From Aureibacter tunicatorum (lineage in GTDB: Bacteria; Bacteroidota; Bacteroidia; Cytophagales; Cyclobacteriaceae): a stretch of 64,000 nt of DNA. The position numbers and the translations under genes were made by a program. The notes beneath the pieces are model-generated. The model was not told where the DNA came from and did no database searches. It saw only the letters and a list, made by a program, of their open reading frames with translations. The stretch is taken from the NCBI RefSeq assembly GCF_036492635.1, contig NZ_AP025306.1, positions 186,001 through 250,000 of the forward strand. Reading direction: 5' to 3'. Shown piece after piece: positions 19,506 through 28,246 of the stretch; the first letter of the stretch is position 1, and every line of letters starts with the position of its first letter.

Positions 19506-21935
19506 TTATCGCAATATATTTTTATATTTTAGATAAGGATTCGTATCGGTGATGACCTCTTCCATATCCAGCGTGAAGGTAGTATGCCATTGCCTTTGTG
19601 GCAATCCATGCTCGTCTCTGATCTTATTTTCCACTTCCTCGATGACAAAATGCTCTTCGTTGTTTGACCATTGGCATAGTTCGGGATCCGATTTGTAGTT
19701 TTCCCGATGCACTTTGGTTCGAAGCGATCCGCTGTGATAATTATGCACATGGCCGGATTCGTGGCCAAAAGTCACAAAGGTTGGGTTTAAGATGAAGTTC
19801 CCCGAGCGAGGCAGGTAATAGCCTTTTCTTTCGAGGAAATCCGTCGTTTTTTCCTTCTTTGCCATAGGCGTAGCAGAAGAACCGTCAGCTGGCTCAACGA
19901 ATCTAGGATCTTTGACGATTTTCCACATTCTTCCTTGTTCTACAGCTAGGTCATTGCTAGGAACGAGAATCTCTATTCCACCTCCGCTTTTGCCGGAGGT
20001 CTCGATGTCAGAGAATGGATTTTCTTTGGAGAATTCTTCTTTTCCTTTAGCTGTTTTTTCTCTAAAAGAAACAGCATGGGCGGAGTCCGAGTCTTCTTTG
20101 AATTTAGATCCTGGTGATACGGAAACGCTAGGCGATCGTAGATTTATGATGGAACAAATCAACTTTCTGCCGTAAGGCTTCGTCATTAATCTGGAAATGG
20201 AGCTGATGATGAGTGGCCTGAAATCATCAACCGTTTGAAATTTCATAGGGCTGACAGACATGCTTTCATCAATGCTGAAATGCCCTAGTTCGTGAATAGG
20301 GTCGGAAACAACTCTCCATGTCGCAAGGAATTCATCTCGCTGTTCATCTCCCAGCTCTTCGATATCAGGAATCCATGAAGCATGGTTTCTTTCCAAAAGA
20401 TGCTTTGTCAGTTTAATATGCTCTTTATGAATGGTGTTTAACAGGAGCAATAAACTCTTGTGATAGAGTGGCAGGAATCGCATGCTCATGATAGGACATC
20501 TGCTGTGCCAGGCATAAATATCATGTTCCATGTGATATAGAAGCTCGAAGCATCTATAAGTGGCTTGTTTATCTACTCTCCATACTTTTTCGATTTTCTC
20601 GACTTCTTTTTCTCTATCGCTGTAACTCATTTCGTCAAATGCCTTGAGCTTTTGCTCGGTAGCTTCGATATCGGCTTTTGCGAATGCGTATTCTTGAAGT
20701 CTTGCTTCTATAAATGTAAGTTCAGGAACAAGTCTTCTTCGCATCTCAAAACAAGGGCGGTTTTCCATTTTTAATCGATGAAGAAAATGAGAATATGGGA
20801 TGATCCCGTCAAATGAAGCGCTGACATAAGACGACGCATGCAGTTCTTCTGTGGTTAATTTATCGAATTCCTCGGCAGAATCCATGATATATTTTTTCTT
20901 GGGGAGTTCGACGGCTCCTTCGAACTTTGGCTCTCTTTCATATAATTTGCTCGACAATTCAGCTGGAGAAGCTATCCTTTGGCTGGAATGGGGATAATCT
21001 TGCCTTAATCGCCACAGGGCTGGATCATGAGCCCAAGGAAAGTAGATTTGCTCGCCAAATTTGTACATGAAGAGTTTAGACAAGTCAATAGCCTCTTCCG
21101 AGTGTGGCCTTAGGCCTTTATAAGCGTAATATTGATCATGAAGTTCCAGAAGATCATAGTAAGCCGGTTCCAAATGGCTGGTGTCTTCGATGCCTTCGCG
21201 CATCAATAACGACTCGTCCATTCTTTCAGTTAAGAAATGGATAAGCGAATGTTCTCTGGCGATTCTTGTGAAGTAAAACATGGCTTTTCGGCGGGCCAAT
21301 CGCATCCATCGAAAAAGATCTAGCTCCAGAGCGTCCGAGGGCAGGGGGGGCATGTTGTCCTTGAGCCATATGCCAAAGCAATCTGTAGGTGTTAATTTCG
21401 AAGGCGGTTTATCTTTTACTTCGATAGTTCCTTGAGGGATTTTCAGTTCCTCTAAAATCTCATCCAGAAAAATTGGTGTCTTAGGATCTTTCAGCTCAGA
21501 TCTTAATTGATGATATACTGCTTTTTGAGCCCATTTCGTGCCGATTACAATGTCTCCGGCCTTGAACCTGCGCGAGACTTTTCCCGCGTCGGGTACGGAG
21601 AAGTAAAGTTGGACTCTTAAGTCGTCAATGGAAGAGTTGGGGCCTAGTCTCACAGGAACATCCGGATCTGCGATAGCGGCATTGATAACCATTTGAATTT
21701 CATCTTTCTCCTCACTGTCAGCCATTCTGTCGATCCTGCTGATAATGTGACGAGGAAGCTGCTCATAGTTTTCTATAGGCTTGAGAGGATTATCTTCCGT
21801 ATATATATAGCGTTGTATGACATTCTGAATATTCTTGGCTTGCACGCTTGTCAGTCTTTGATCATTGATATGCGCAGTTCCTTTTCTTTGGACTGTGGAT
21901 TTGTTGGCTTTTTTCGCTTCGCGAAACTGTCGCAT
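19506..21935 (-). CDS. candidate injected toxin/effector with M91-like (NleD-like) C-terminal metallopeptidase
   Basis: This 809-residue protein has no signal peptide. Its leader (residues 1-45: basic, VQRKGTAH then INDQRLTSVQAKNIQNVIQ) resembles the leaders seen on polymorphic/contractile-injection cargo of Bacteroidota. The middle is helical and unassigned, with one HExxH at H548-ELG-H552. The C-terminal ~90 residues carry a second, GHESGHVHNYHSG (H725, E726, H729), then an acidic stretch EEHFVIEEVENKIRDEHGLP (E760-P778). HExxH followed by EN-x-x-R-x-E-x-G is the pattern of M91 peptidases such as NleD, which cleave host MAP kinases. It converges on the RADAR operon (48-base gap). Function as a translocated toxin is inferred; no delivery machine is in the window. 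Confidence 0.55.
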   Translation of the reverse strand: MRQFREAKKANKSTVQRKGTAHINDQRLTSVQAKNIQNVIQRYIYTEDNPLKPIENYEQLPRHIISRIDRMADSEEKDEIQMVINAAIADPDVPVRLGPNSSIDDLRVQLYFSVPDAGKVSRRFKAGDIVIGTKWAQKAVYHQLRSELKDPKTPIFLDEILEELKIPQGTIEVKDKPPSKLTPTDCFGIWLKDNMPPLPSDALELDLFRWMRLARRKAMFYFTRIAREHSLIHFLTERMDESLLMREGIEDTSHLEPAYYDLLELHDQYYAYKGLRPHSEEAIDLSKLFMYKFGEQIYFPWAHDPALWRLRQDYPHSSQRIASPAELSSKLYEREPKFEGAVELPKKKYIMDSAEEFDKLTTEELHASSYVSASFDGIIPYSHFLHRLKMENRPCFEMRRRLVPELTFIEARLQEYAFAKADIEATEQKLKAFDEMSYSDREKEVEKIEKVWRVDKQATYRCFELLYHMEHDIYAWHSRCPIMSMRFLPLYHKSLLLLLNTIHKEHIKLTKHLLERNHASWIPDIEELGDEQRDEFLATWRVVSDPIHELGHFSIDESMSVSPMKFQTVDDFRPLIISSISRLMTKPYGRKLICSIINLRSPSVSVSPGSKFKEDSDSAHAVSFREKTAKGKEEFSKENPFSDIETSGKSGGGIEILVPSNDLAVEQGRMWKIVKDPRFVEPADGSSATPMAKKEKTTDFLERKGYYLPRSGNFILNPTFVTFGHESGHVHNYHSGSLRTKVHRENYKSDPELCQWSNNEEHFVIEEVENKIRDEHGLPQRQWHTTFTLDMEEVITDTNPYLKYKNILR

Positions 21936-22486
21936 AAATTAATCAATATTTTAAGATAATCTATGTTTTAACTGCTGAGATTGGGGATGGTTTGAATGGG
22001 ATATTTGTTCTTGTCAAGAATGAGTCTTATAATGGTAAAACTTTGATTTGCACTTAATTTTTTAATATAATGCATAGAGTTTATGAAGGAATAAGCACAT
22101 TGATTGAGCTTGTCACGAATAAATCTTTACTCCAAAAAATTTAAGTCTCAAGTTCGTAGTTTTTTGTAAGAATTAATTTTTTGATGCAAACGGATTTTTT
22201 TGGAGTTTGCGATTAGCTTGGCTAATCTTTTATCTAATTCTATCTAGACTTTAACCCCAAAAAAGCTAACCCATATAACTTCTACTAAATTGATAGTTAG
22301 TATTACTTTATTATAAGCTTTTTCGGGGTTTTGGGTAATTTATTTAAATACCGAAAAAATAAATTTCAAGTCCCATGGGCTGGTAAGAAACAATATTAAC
22401 TGATCAAAATGAGTTTTTTGAAAGTTTGCGTTGTGCAGGCACTGCATTTGATTTAAAGATAGATCCACTATTATCAATATCTTGAT
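21936..22486. other. AT-rich intergenic region, 551 bp, with palindromic element
   Basis: There is no open frame with coding character between the effector gene start and the RAYT gene. The only structure I see is the inverted repeat at 22253-22330, listed separately. Confidence 0.6.
22253..22330. repeat. 15-bp inverted repeat upstream of RAYT gene
   Basis: AACCCCAAAAAAGCT at 22253-22267 pairs with AGCTTTTTCGGGGTT at 22316-22330, with one mismatch in 15 and a 48-base AT-rich loop. It could be one end of the RAYT-associated unit or a remnant of another element. Confidence 0.55.
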
Positions 22487-23096
22487 ATGAAGCCTCAAAA
22501 AAAAGCTGTTTCCACAAAAAGTGTATCATATATATACTCATGCTATTGGATCTGAAGACTTATTTCGAAATGATCATAATTATCAATTCTTTTTAACGAA
22601 GTATAAAAAGTATATTCCTTTGATTGGAAAAACGTATGCCTATTGTCTTCTTCCTAGTCATTTGCACATACTAATACAGTTTCATTCGGAAGATATGATC
22701 CGCAAAAATGTAGCAAAGCAATCTAAACTGTTATCACAAAAAGAAAAAGTTGAAGAGATAATTTATAGACAAATAGGGAACTTATTCAACAGTTATACTC
22801 AATCCTATAATAAGTACTTTCATAGAAGGGGAAGTCTATTTATAGAAGGTTTCAAGAGAAAAAGTATTGATAATATGAATTACTTTTTAAACGTTTTGAA
22901 GTATATACATCAAAATCCAGTAAATCATAATTTCGTCTTGGATTCTATCAACTGGAGATACAGCTCAGTAAAAGAGTATTTATTGGAAAAAGAGATTATC
23001 ACAAGTCAAAAATGGATGAATGAACGCCTTGAAAACTTGGATAAAGCTTCATTGTATACTACAAATTCTAGTGTGATTATAAAATTTGACAACTAG
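22487..23096 (+). pseudogene. RAYT/IS200-like Y1 transposase, frameshifted near the start
   Basis: The open frame from the GTG at 22521 (191 residues) encodes a Y1 (HUH) transposase of the REP-associated tyrosine transposase type. It has the HUH motif as LPSH47-L-H49-ILIQF, then SYTQSYNKYFHRRGSLF with the candidate catalytic tyrosine, and the typical YIHQNPV ending. An ATG at 22487 starts MKPQKK in another frame. A run of eight A (22497-22504) separates the two: with seven A the frame would read MKPQKKLFPQKVYHIYTHAIG without a break. Either the gene is inactivated, it depends on transcriptional slippage, or the run is a sequencing error. The family carries out single-strand mobilisation of nearby palindromes. 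Confidence 0.75.
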
Positions 23097-23195
23097 ATGG
23101 TTGGATAAAAATGGATCTTTTGGAAGATGTGTTGATTATCATTAATCCTAAAAATGATCTATGCAATATGCATGCATGAAAGCAACCACTCCTCA

Positions 23196-23219
23196 AACCC
23201 AAGGGTTAAACCTTGGGTT
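23196..23219. repeat. REP-like hairpin downstream of RAYT
   Basis: This perfect 9-bp stem AACCCAAGG / CCTTGGGTT with a 6-base loop lies 100 bases after the RAYT stop. Such hairpins are the substrates that Y1 transposases recognise. It may also terminate transcription between the RAYT and the convergent lipoprotein gene. Confidence 0.7.
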
Positions 23220-23243
23220 GTGGGCAAGTGAGTGATTAGCTGT

Positions 23244-24698
23244 TTATTGCTTGCAATAGCCGTTTTCCAGATCGTATTTCTCGGGATTGAACCCGTTGGA
23301 TAGGACCGTGTAAACTCCTTCGATATTTTTGATTACGTTAGGATTGATCGCGCAAAAGTCTTTTAAAGCTCCGTTGTATGCGATTTCAATATCATTTTTA
23401 ACAGAAGTCAAACTTTCTAATCCGCTTAGAGATTGCAATTTTGGATTGCTTGTGCTGTTATTGCTGTATTTAGATATAATCAAGTTGTTCCCTACTGTGT
23501 TAAGGCTGTTTAATCCGCTAAAGTTGATAAGGTTTTGGTTGTATTGAACAGTGAAGTTGCCTCCAATGCTTTGCAGATTGCTTAGACCTTGAAATGATGT
23601 AAGGTAGACCATGTAATAAACAGTAAAGCCACCTCCAATTTCTTCCAGATTGCCTAGATGCTCCATTGAAGTGAGGTTTGTATTGTACAGGCTGCTTAAC
23701 GAAAGCGATCCTGTTATTTTTCTTAAATTATCCAAGCCTTCAAAGCTTTCCAGTTTATTTCCGCTGTTAAAGTTGACATTGCCATTGACTTCTTGCAGCG
23801 ATGACAAAGAAGCCAAGCTCTGAACAGCGCCAGCAGCGATTGTCAGATTGCCATTGATATGCGTTATTCCCAAAGCTCCGAAATTTTCCACAGCCGCTTG
23901 CGTTGCTAAGTTCACATCATTGTTGTATACCGTTGAAGAATCGCCGGGAATCACGCCTACTTGTATTCCGTCTATGATTGGAAGGTCGAAATTGCGGTAC
24001 TTGTCATTTGTGGATTTGATATTGATGTTGATATTAGCGCCTTGCTCGGCCAAAGAGAAAGTGACAATGAAGAAGTCATTAGGATGAATATCTCTTAAGG
24101 TGAACGTTTGCCAGTTTTCATTTGATCCAAGCTCTTTGTTCACTACCAATGTCAAAGAGTCTGCGTCGAAAAATCCAATCTTGGAGTTGTTCGCCGAGTA
24201 TTCCAGTGACGTTGAATCATTGTAAACAACTACGTTGATCTCTGGCAATGCTCTTTTCAAGAAGTCATTGTAGATAATCTGCACTTTGGAGTTGGTAAGC
24301 GCGCACTGAACATCCACATTGGTAATTTGGTCGTCCAATATTGTAAAGTCAGCTTCGCCATAATACGCTGGGTTTTCCCATGCCGCAGGAGCTATAGTGC
24401 CGTAAGTGACGATTGCTTTGTATTGTCCAGAATTCAATAAAATCGTATTGTCCAGATCTTTTGCGGGCACATTGTCAATGATTTTGACATTCGAGGAATT
24501 AACAATGGACACAAGAAAATCATCCGTAGAAACATTTTGCTTTCTGCTGTTTGAAATAATTTCTTCCGAAATAATATTCAAGTTCATTTCAAGCGATCCT
24601 TGGCCTTCAGCGACTGGAGAGTCTATCAGGTCGTTTTTTGAGCATGAGAATGCGATAATGGCCATGAATAATGCCATCATGTAATTGATAGTTTTCAT
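23244..24698 (-). CDS. DUF4493-type lipoprotein with leucine-rich receptor-L-like repeats
   Basis: The protein has 484 residues with lipobox AFSC (Cys about residue 19). Residues about 30-250 match the DUF4493 beta-sandwich found in Bacteroidota surface lipoproteins (GQGSLEMNLN near the start). Residues about 280-450 are six or more ~22-residue repeats of the form L-x-x-I-x-G-N-L-x-x-x-x-N-x-x-L-x-S-F-x-G-L. These form a receptor-L/LRR-like solenoid ending in NGYCKQ. It is probably a surface-exposed binding protein. Standing next to mobile DNA, it may be part of a variable surface repertoire. Confidence 0.75.
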   Translation of the reverse strand: MKTINYMMALFMAIIAFSCSKNDLIDSPVAEGQGSLEMNLNIISEEIISNSRKQNVSTDDFLVSIVNSSNVKIIDNVPAKDLDNTILLNSGQYKAIVTYGTIAPAAWENPAYYGEADFTILDDQITNVDVQCALTNSKVQIIYNDFLKRALPEINVVVYNDSTSLEYSANNSKIGFFDADSLTLVVNKELGSNENWQTFTLRDIHPNDFFIVTFSLAEQGANININIKSTNDKYRNFDLPIIDGIQVGVIPGDSSTVYNNDVNLATQAAVENFGALGITHINGNLTIAAGAVQSLASLSSLQEVNGNVNFNSGNKLESFEGLDNLRKITGSLSLSSLYNTNLTSMEHLGNLEEIGGGFTVYYMVYLTSFQGLSNLQSIGGNFTVQYNQNLINFSGLNSLNTVGNNLIISKYSNNSTSNPKLQSLSGLESLTSVKNDIEIAYNGALKDFCAINPNVIKNIEGVYTVLSNGFNPEKYDLENGYCKQ

Positions 24699-25041
24699 AA
24701 TTTGTGAATTTTTGAGATTAAAAATGAAATGATTAAAAGTTATCAGACATTATAAATCAAAGTCCATGCGGAAGGAGAAAATTGTTATTTATTAATAAGT
24801 TAAAATTATATGTATGAAAAATAATGAATGGGTATAGTGCAATTTAGGAAATATGCAAGATATGTTTTCCTTTGTTGAAGGCGCGCAGTTTACATTTTTT
24901 ATGCCTACTATCCATTATAAGTCAGGTTTTGTAGTTGTAATTTGCTTGAGAACTCTATTGTGTTGTTATAGATTAAAAAATATAAATCTAATATTTGTAT
25001 AAAATTTAGTCTATTGTCTTTGGTGTAGCTTTAATTGTATA
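24699..25041. other. intergenic region upstream of IS element
   Basis: This AT-rich spacer holds the presumed promoter of the minus-strand lipoprotein gene. I see no coding signal or structured RNA. The IS left end begins at 25042. Confidence 0.5.
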
Positions 25042-26019
25042 ATGCGAATCAACAGTAAGATTTAGGTAATAAAAATATAGCTAAGAGTTTTAACTTAGTT
25101 TTATGCCAATAAAATTAAGATTAATAACACTCTACAGCTATATCTCCAATCAATATAACACTCATTTGAGATATTTTTGTCAACGATTCAGTAATAATTC
25201 CAATGAAGGGAAGTTTAGTGATGTTGAAATCCTGACTTGTTATTTCTTTTCAGTTATTGAAGAAGAAGTATTTAAGATTAAGAAAATACATCGTTTCATT
25301 CAAAATTACTGGAAAGATTGGTTTCCTCATTTGCCTAGTTATCAAGCTTTTTCAAAACGTTTAAATCGTTTAGAATCTATTTTGCCTATGCTTGTTAATA
25401 GTTTAGTTGAAACGCTTTTATCTGGTCATGATTTAGAACAAACAGACCGTTTAATTGACTCAATGCCAATTATACTTTCTAAAGGAAGAGGTAATGGGAA
25501 AGTTGCGTCAAATATTGCTGATAAAACATATTCATCGAGTAAAAAAATACATTATTATGGTGTTAAGCTACATATGGTTTCATTAAGAGTTATTGACAAA
25601 ATGCCTACTCCAGAGCTTATAGGAATCACTAAAGCATCTAATCATGATTTACCACCAGTAAAAGGTGTATTGGCTGGTTTAAAAAATTGTAAAGTCTTTG
25701 CGGATAAAGCATATGCTGACCATGAATTAGAGGATTTATTGTACAAAAATAACAATGTATCATTACTTACACCTGAGAAATTAGTAAAAGGAGAATCTCC
25801 ATATTACAGAGAGTTTGCCCATGCTTTTAGAAAACAATGGGGAAAAGCAATTTCTAGTGTCAGACAACCTGTTGAAGTATTTTTCAATTGGTTAATTGAA
25901 AAAACAGGTATTCAAGATGCCTCTAAAGTAAGATCAGAGAAGGGACTAATGGTCCATATTTATGGCAAACTAGCTTCTGCTCTTTTGATATTAGCCAATT
26001 TTTAACTATTGATCCGCAT
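25042..26019 (+). mobile_element. complete IS982-family insertion sequence
   Basis: The left end ATGCGAATCAACAGTAA (25042-25058) is an imperfect inverted repeat of the right end TTAACTATTGATCCGCAT (26002-26019), with about three mismatches over 18. Directly outside both ends lies the same 5-bp word GTATA (25037-25041 and 26020-26024), consistent with target-site duplication. The element is 978 bp and contains one intact transposase gene. The short ends and ~1-kb size fit the family. Confidence 0.75.
25103..26005 (+). CDS. IS982-family DDE transposase
   Basis: This 300-residue protein has the IS982 hallmarks: FSDVEILT near residue 40, first catalytic Asp in RLIDSMP (D119), IADKTY..SKKIHYYGVKLHM, ITKASNHDLPP, second Asp in VFADKAYAD (D201) and the Glu in QPVEVFFNWL (E258). 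Length and order match intact members (about 290-300 residues), and no frameshift or stop is present, so it is probably functional. The stop codon lies inside the right inverted repeat. Confidence 0.88.
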   Translation: MPIKLRLITLYSYISNQYNTHLRYFCQRFSNNSNEGKFSDVEILTCYFFSVIEEEVFKIKKIHRFIQNYWKDWFPHLPSYQAFSKRLNRLESILPMLVNSLVETLLSGHDLEQTDRLIDSMPIILSKGRGNGKVASNIADKTYSSSKKIHYYGVKLHMVSLRVIDKMPTPELIGITKASNHDLPPVKGVLAGLKNCKVFADKAYADHELEDLLYKNNNVSLLTPEKLVKGESPYYREFAHAFRKQWGKAISSVRQPVEVFFNWLIEKTGIQDASKVRSEKGLMVHIYGKLASALLILANF

Positions 26020-26121
26020 GTATAATAAATGGCTAAAATTTGTTTATATATATTATGAAGCCTTTTCATGTTTTTAGTATTTAAATATTAATTTCGCAGA
26101 ACATTAAATCTATAAATTATT

Positions 26122-27171
26122 CTGAAAATTACTAAAACATTAATAGTGGCTGCGATGCTTTCGGTTTCTTTTGCATCATGTTCTGATAGCGATACAGAAG
26201 AGTTGAAAAAGGATGAGGTTAAGAAGGAGGAAGTGATAGATGATGAAAATGATACTTCTTCTGATGCTGATAATGAAACAGAAACAAATACCGATACGGA
26301 GACAGAGATAGATGATGAATCTCAAGATGATACTCAGAGTAAAGTGGACGAAATATTGGAAACTATACTCTCCATTAAGCAGGTGGGGAGCTCAATACCT
26401 TCGGCTGAAACTCCGGAATCATCGTCGAGACAAAATTTTGAATTAGATTTGTCAATGATTTGCCCAATAATGCAAGGAGCCTATGCGTCAATGAATGAGC
26501 AAAATGAAGGTTTGTGTCCTCAGTCTACTTATACATTGGAATGCGAAGAAAATAAAATGCCTGTACATGCATTGATAGATTATAAAGATGGTTGTCCAGA
26601 CGATGCTATAGGATATAGAGGAAATATAACTATTGATTTTGATATGGCGGTTGATTTAAAAGCTAGTTATCAATTTCAAAAGGAATATGAAAAGACAATC
26701 GTATTCGGATTGGAAAATTTTGGGTACGGTGATATTTCAGTAGATGCTTCAGGCGAGATGCTTCAAGATATAAATACTGAAACAAATATTATAGAGACTA
26801 TAGTTACAGGAGATTATAAGGTAATCACAGGTGGTGAGGAAATCGATTACCAATTGAATGGAGAGCAGTTGCAAGAAGGAAACGAGTTGGTTGAGATGGC
26901 TTCGAACTATACTGGCGAAAGCAATGCGGGATATACATTTACTATTCAGAATACAGTTCCTTTCAATGTGAAGATGGATTGCAATGATGTTGAGAGTAGC
27001 GTTCCAGTAGCTTATCCAGTGTCAGGAAAAGAATTGTTGACTATTAATCTTGATGGTGGTGAAGCATATGAATTCACGATAGATTATGGTAATGGTGAAT
27101 GCGATATGCTTTATACTGTTACTGACCAAGATGGAAATACAACGGAAAGAAATCTTTTAGTATTGGAATAA
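26122..27171 (+). CDS. acidic-linker lipoprotein with non-ATG start
   Basis: The sequence reads as a lipoprotein signal (KITKTLIVAAMLSVSFASC) only if translation begins at the CTG at 26122 or the ATT before it. The first ATG (26155) and the GTG (26146) would cut into the signal. After the Cys there is a strongly acidic low-complexity linker (D/E/T/N-rich, about residues 22-75) and then a ~270-residue beta-rich domain with several conserved-looking Cys (MICPIMQG, GLCPQSTYTLEC, GCPDD). No family is recognised. The IS982 right end lies ~100 bases upstream, so its promoter may have been altered. A terminator follows at 27204. Confidence 0.6.
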   Translation: MKITKTLIVAAMLSVSFASCSDSDTEELKKDEVKKEEVIDDENDTSSDADNETETNTDTETEIDDESQDDTQSKVDEILETILSIKQVGSSIPSAETPESSSRQNFELDLSMICPIMQGAYASMNEQNEGLCPQSTYTLECEENKMPVHALIDYKDGCPDDAIGYRGNITIDFDMAVDLKASYQFQKEYEKTIVFGLENFGYGDISVDASGEMLQDINTETNIIETIVTGDYKVITGGEEIDYQLNGEQLQEGNELVEMASNYTGESNAGYTFTIQNTVPFNVKMDCNDVESSVPVAYPVSGKELLTINLDGGEAYEFTIDYGNGECDMLYTVTDQDGNTTERNLLVLE

Positions 27172-27203
27172 TTACTAATTCTATTTAAGATTATTAAATT
27201 TAG

Positions 27204-27232
27204 AAGCCATTGAGATTTATCAATGGCTTTTT
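27204..27232 (+). terminator. rho-independent terminator that also decides the next start
   Basis: Perfect 10-bp stem AAGCCATTGA (27204-27213) / TCAATGGCTT (27220-27229) is followed by a T run. The ATG at 27223 lies inside this hairpin, so the following gene should start at 27256 instead. Confidence 0.85.
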
Positions 27233-27255
27233 ACATTATTAATAGATGCCGGTTT

Positions 27256-28209
27256 ATGCTTAATCTTTTTTCTAGATTTGAACGCGATAAAATAATAAAG
27301 ATCTTTTTTTTGCTCCTTGCTCAATACTTTCTATTGAGCTTTAATACATTTGCTCAGCATATGATTAGTGGAAAAGTCATAGAGAAGTCAACAAAAGAAG
27401 GCGCAATTGGAGTGACTGTTGTTGTCAAAGGAAAAACATTAGGTACATCTACTGATGTTGATGGTAATTTTAAACTACAAGTTAATAGTTTGTCTGATAC
27501 TTTGGTTGTGAAAGGAGTTTGGTATAAAAATGATTCTACTTTAATACCAATTAATGATCGAGTTAAACTAGATCTAATAGTATCGTATCCTGATAAAGCA
27601 TGTACACCTATTAATATTAGTATTGATAAAATAGGAATGTATGTATTGGGAGATTTATATAATAATTTATATGGCGCTGGTTTTGAGTATATTTTACCTT
27701 TTAAAATGGGTGTAAATACGTATATAATAAATGTTGAGTATTTGAGTAATTATATGAATTTTGATATTATACATTATAAGGTATCCTCTAATAGAATATT
27801 AGGAAAATATAATAATTTTGATCTTAAGTTTAGAGGACGAAGCCTAAAGATGACAAACCAACAAAGATTTAATGATCACCGATTATATACGCAGATAAAT
27901 ATTGATGATTTGATTTTGGGTTTGAAGCTTAGTCCACAGTTTGGTATTTCTTATAATAGATCTCATTTTTCTGAGGAAAATTTTTCAAATAATATGACTG
28001 GATTTATGCTGGGGATGAATTTGTTATTACCAAGGCCTTTATATATCCAATTGGAAACACAAATTACTATTTATAAGAATGAACTAGATTATATTATCCA
28101 AGCAAGACGTCAATGGGATAAAATCATGCTGTCAAGCAGGTATGAAAAATTTAGGACTTATGAATCATTGGCTATCGGTGTGGGGTATGAGTTTGGTAAA
28201 TTGTTTTAA
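27256..28209 (+). CDS. CarboxypepD_reg-like protein with outer-membrane barrel-like C-terminus
   Basis: Starting at the ATG at 27256 gives 317 residues with an N-terminal signal (hydrophobic IIKIFFLLLAQYFLLSFNTFAQ region). Next comes a CarboxypepD_reg-like beta-sandwich (ISGKVIEKSTKEGAIGVTVVVKG, then TSTDVDGNFKLQV), the module common at the front of SusC-type receptors. The remaining ~210 residues show amphipathic strands and aromatic girdles (YGAGFEYILPF, FGISYNRSHF) ending in GVGYEFGKLF, consistent with a small outer-membrane barrel. No plug domain is present, so it is not a TonB receptor. Confidence 0.65.
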   Translation: MLNLFSRFERDKIIKIFFLLLAQYFLLSFNTFAQHMISGKVIEKSTKEGAIGVTVVVKGKTLGTSTDVDGNFKLQVNSLSDTLVVKGVWYKNDSTLIPINDRVKLDLIVSYPDKACTPINISIDKIGMYVLGDLYNNLYGAGFEYILPFKMGVNTYIINVEYLSNYMNFDIIHYKVSSNRILGKYNNFDLKFRGRSLKMTNQQRFNDHRLYTQINIDDLILGLKLSPQFGISYNRSHFSEENFSNNMTGFMLGMNLLLPRPLYIQLETQITIYKNELDYIIQARRQWDKIMLSSRYEKFRTYESLAIGVGYEFGKLF

Positions 28210-28240
28210 ACCACCTCATCATAATATAACGAGGTGGTTT
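28208..28240. terminator. bidirectional terminator between convergent genes
   Basis: Perfect 10-bp stem AAACCACCTC (28208-28217) / GAGGTGGTTT (28231-28240) is followed by T-rich sequence. It lies between the stops of the plus-strand barrel gene and the minus-strand macroglobulin gene. Confidence 0.85.
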
Positions 28241-28246
28241 GTTTAT

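Noticed and set aside
21693-21959. Plus-strand open frame opposite the effector start
   Set aside because: It is antisense to the N-terminal part of the 809-residue protein and has no ribosome site.
22521-23096. GTG at 22521 as the authentic transposase start
   Set aside because: The upstream MKPQKK in the other frame, joined across an eight-A run, gives a more natural N-terminus, so I annotated a frameshifted gene from 22487.
23161-23219. CRISPR-like or tandem repeat near the RAYT gene
   Set aside because: Only one hairpin is present and no regularly spaced units were found.
27223-27255. ATG at 27223 as start of the CarboxypepD_reg gene
   Set aside because: It lies inside a perfect terminator hairpin (27204-27232) and adds a tail before the signal peptide; the ATG at 27256 is preferred.
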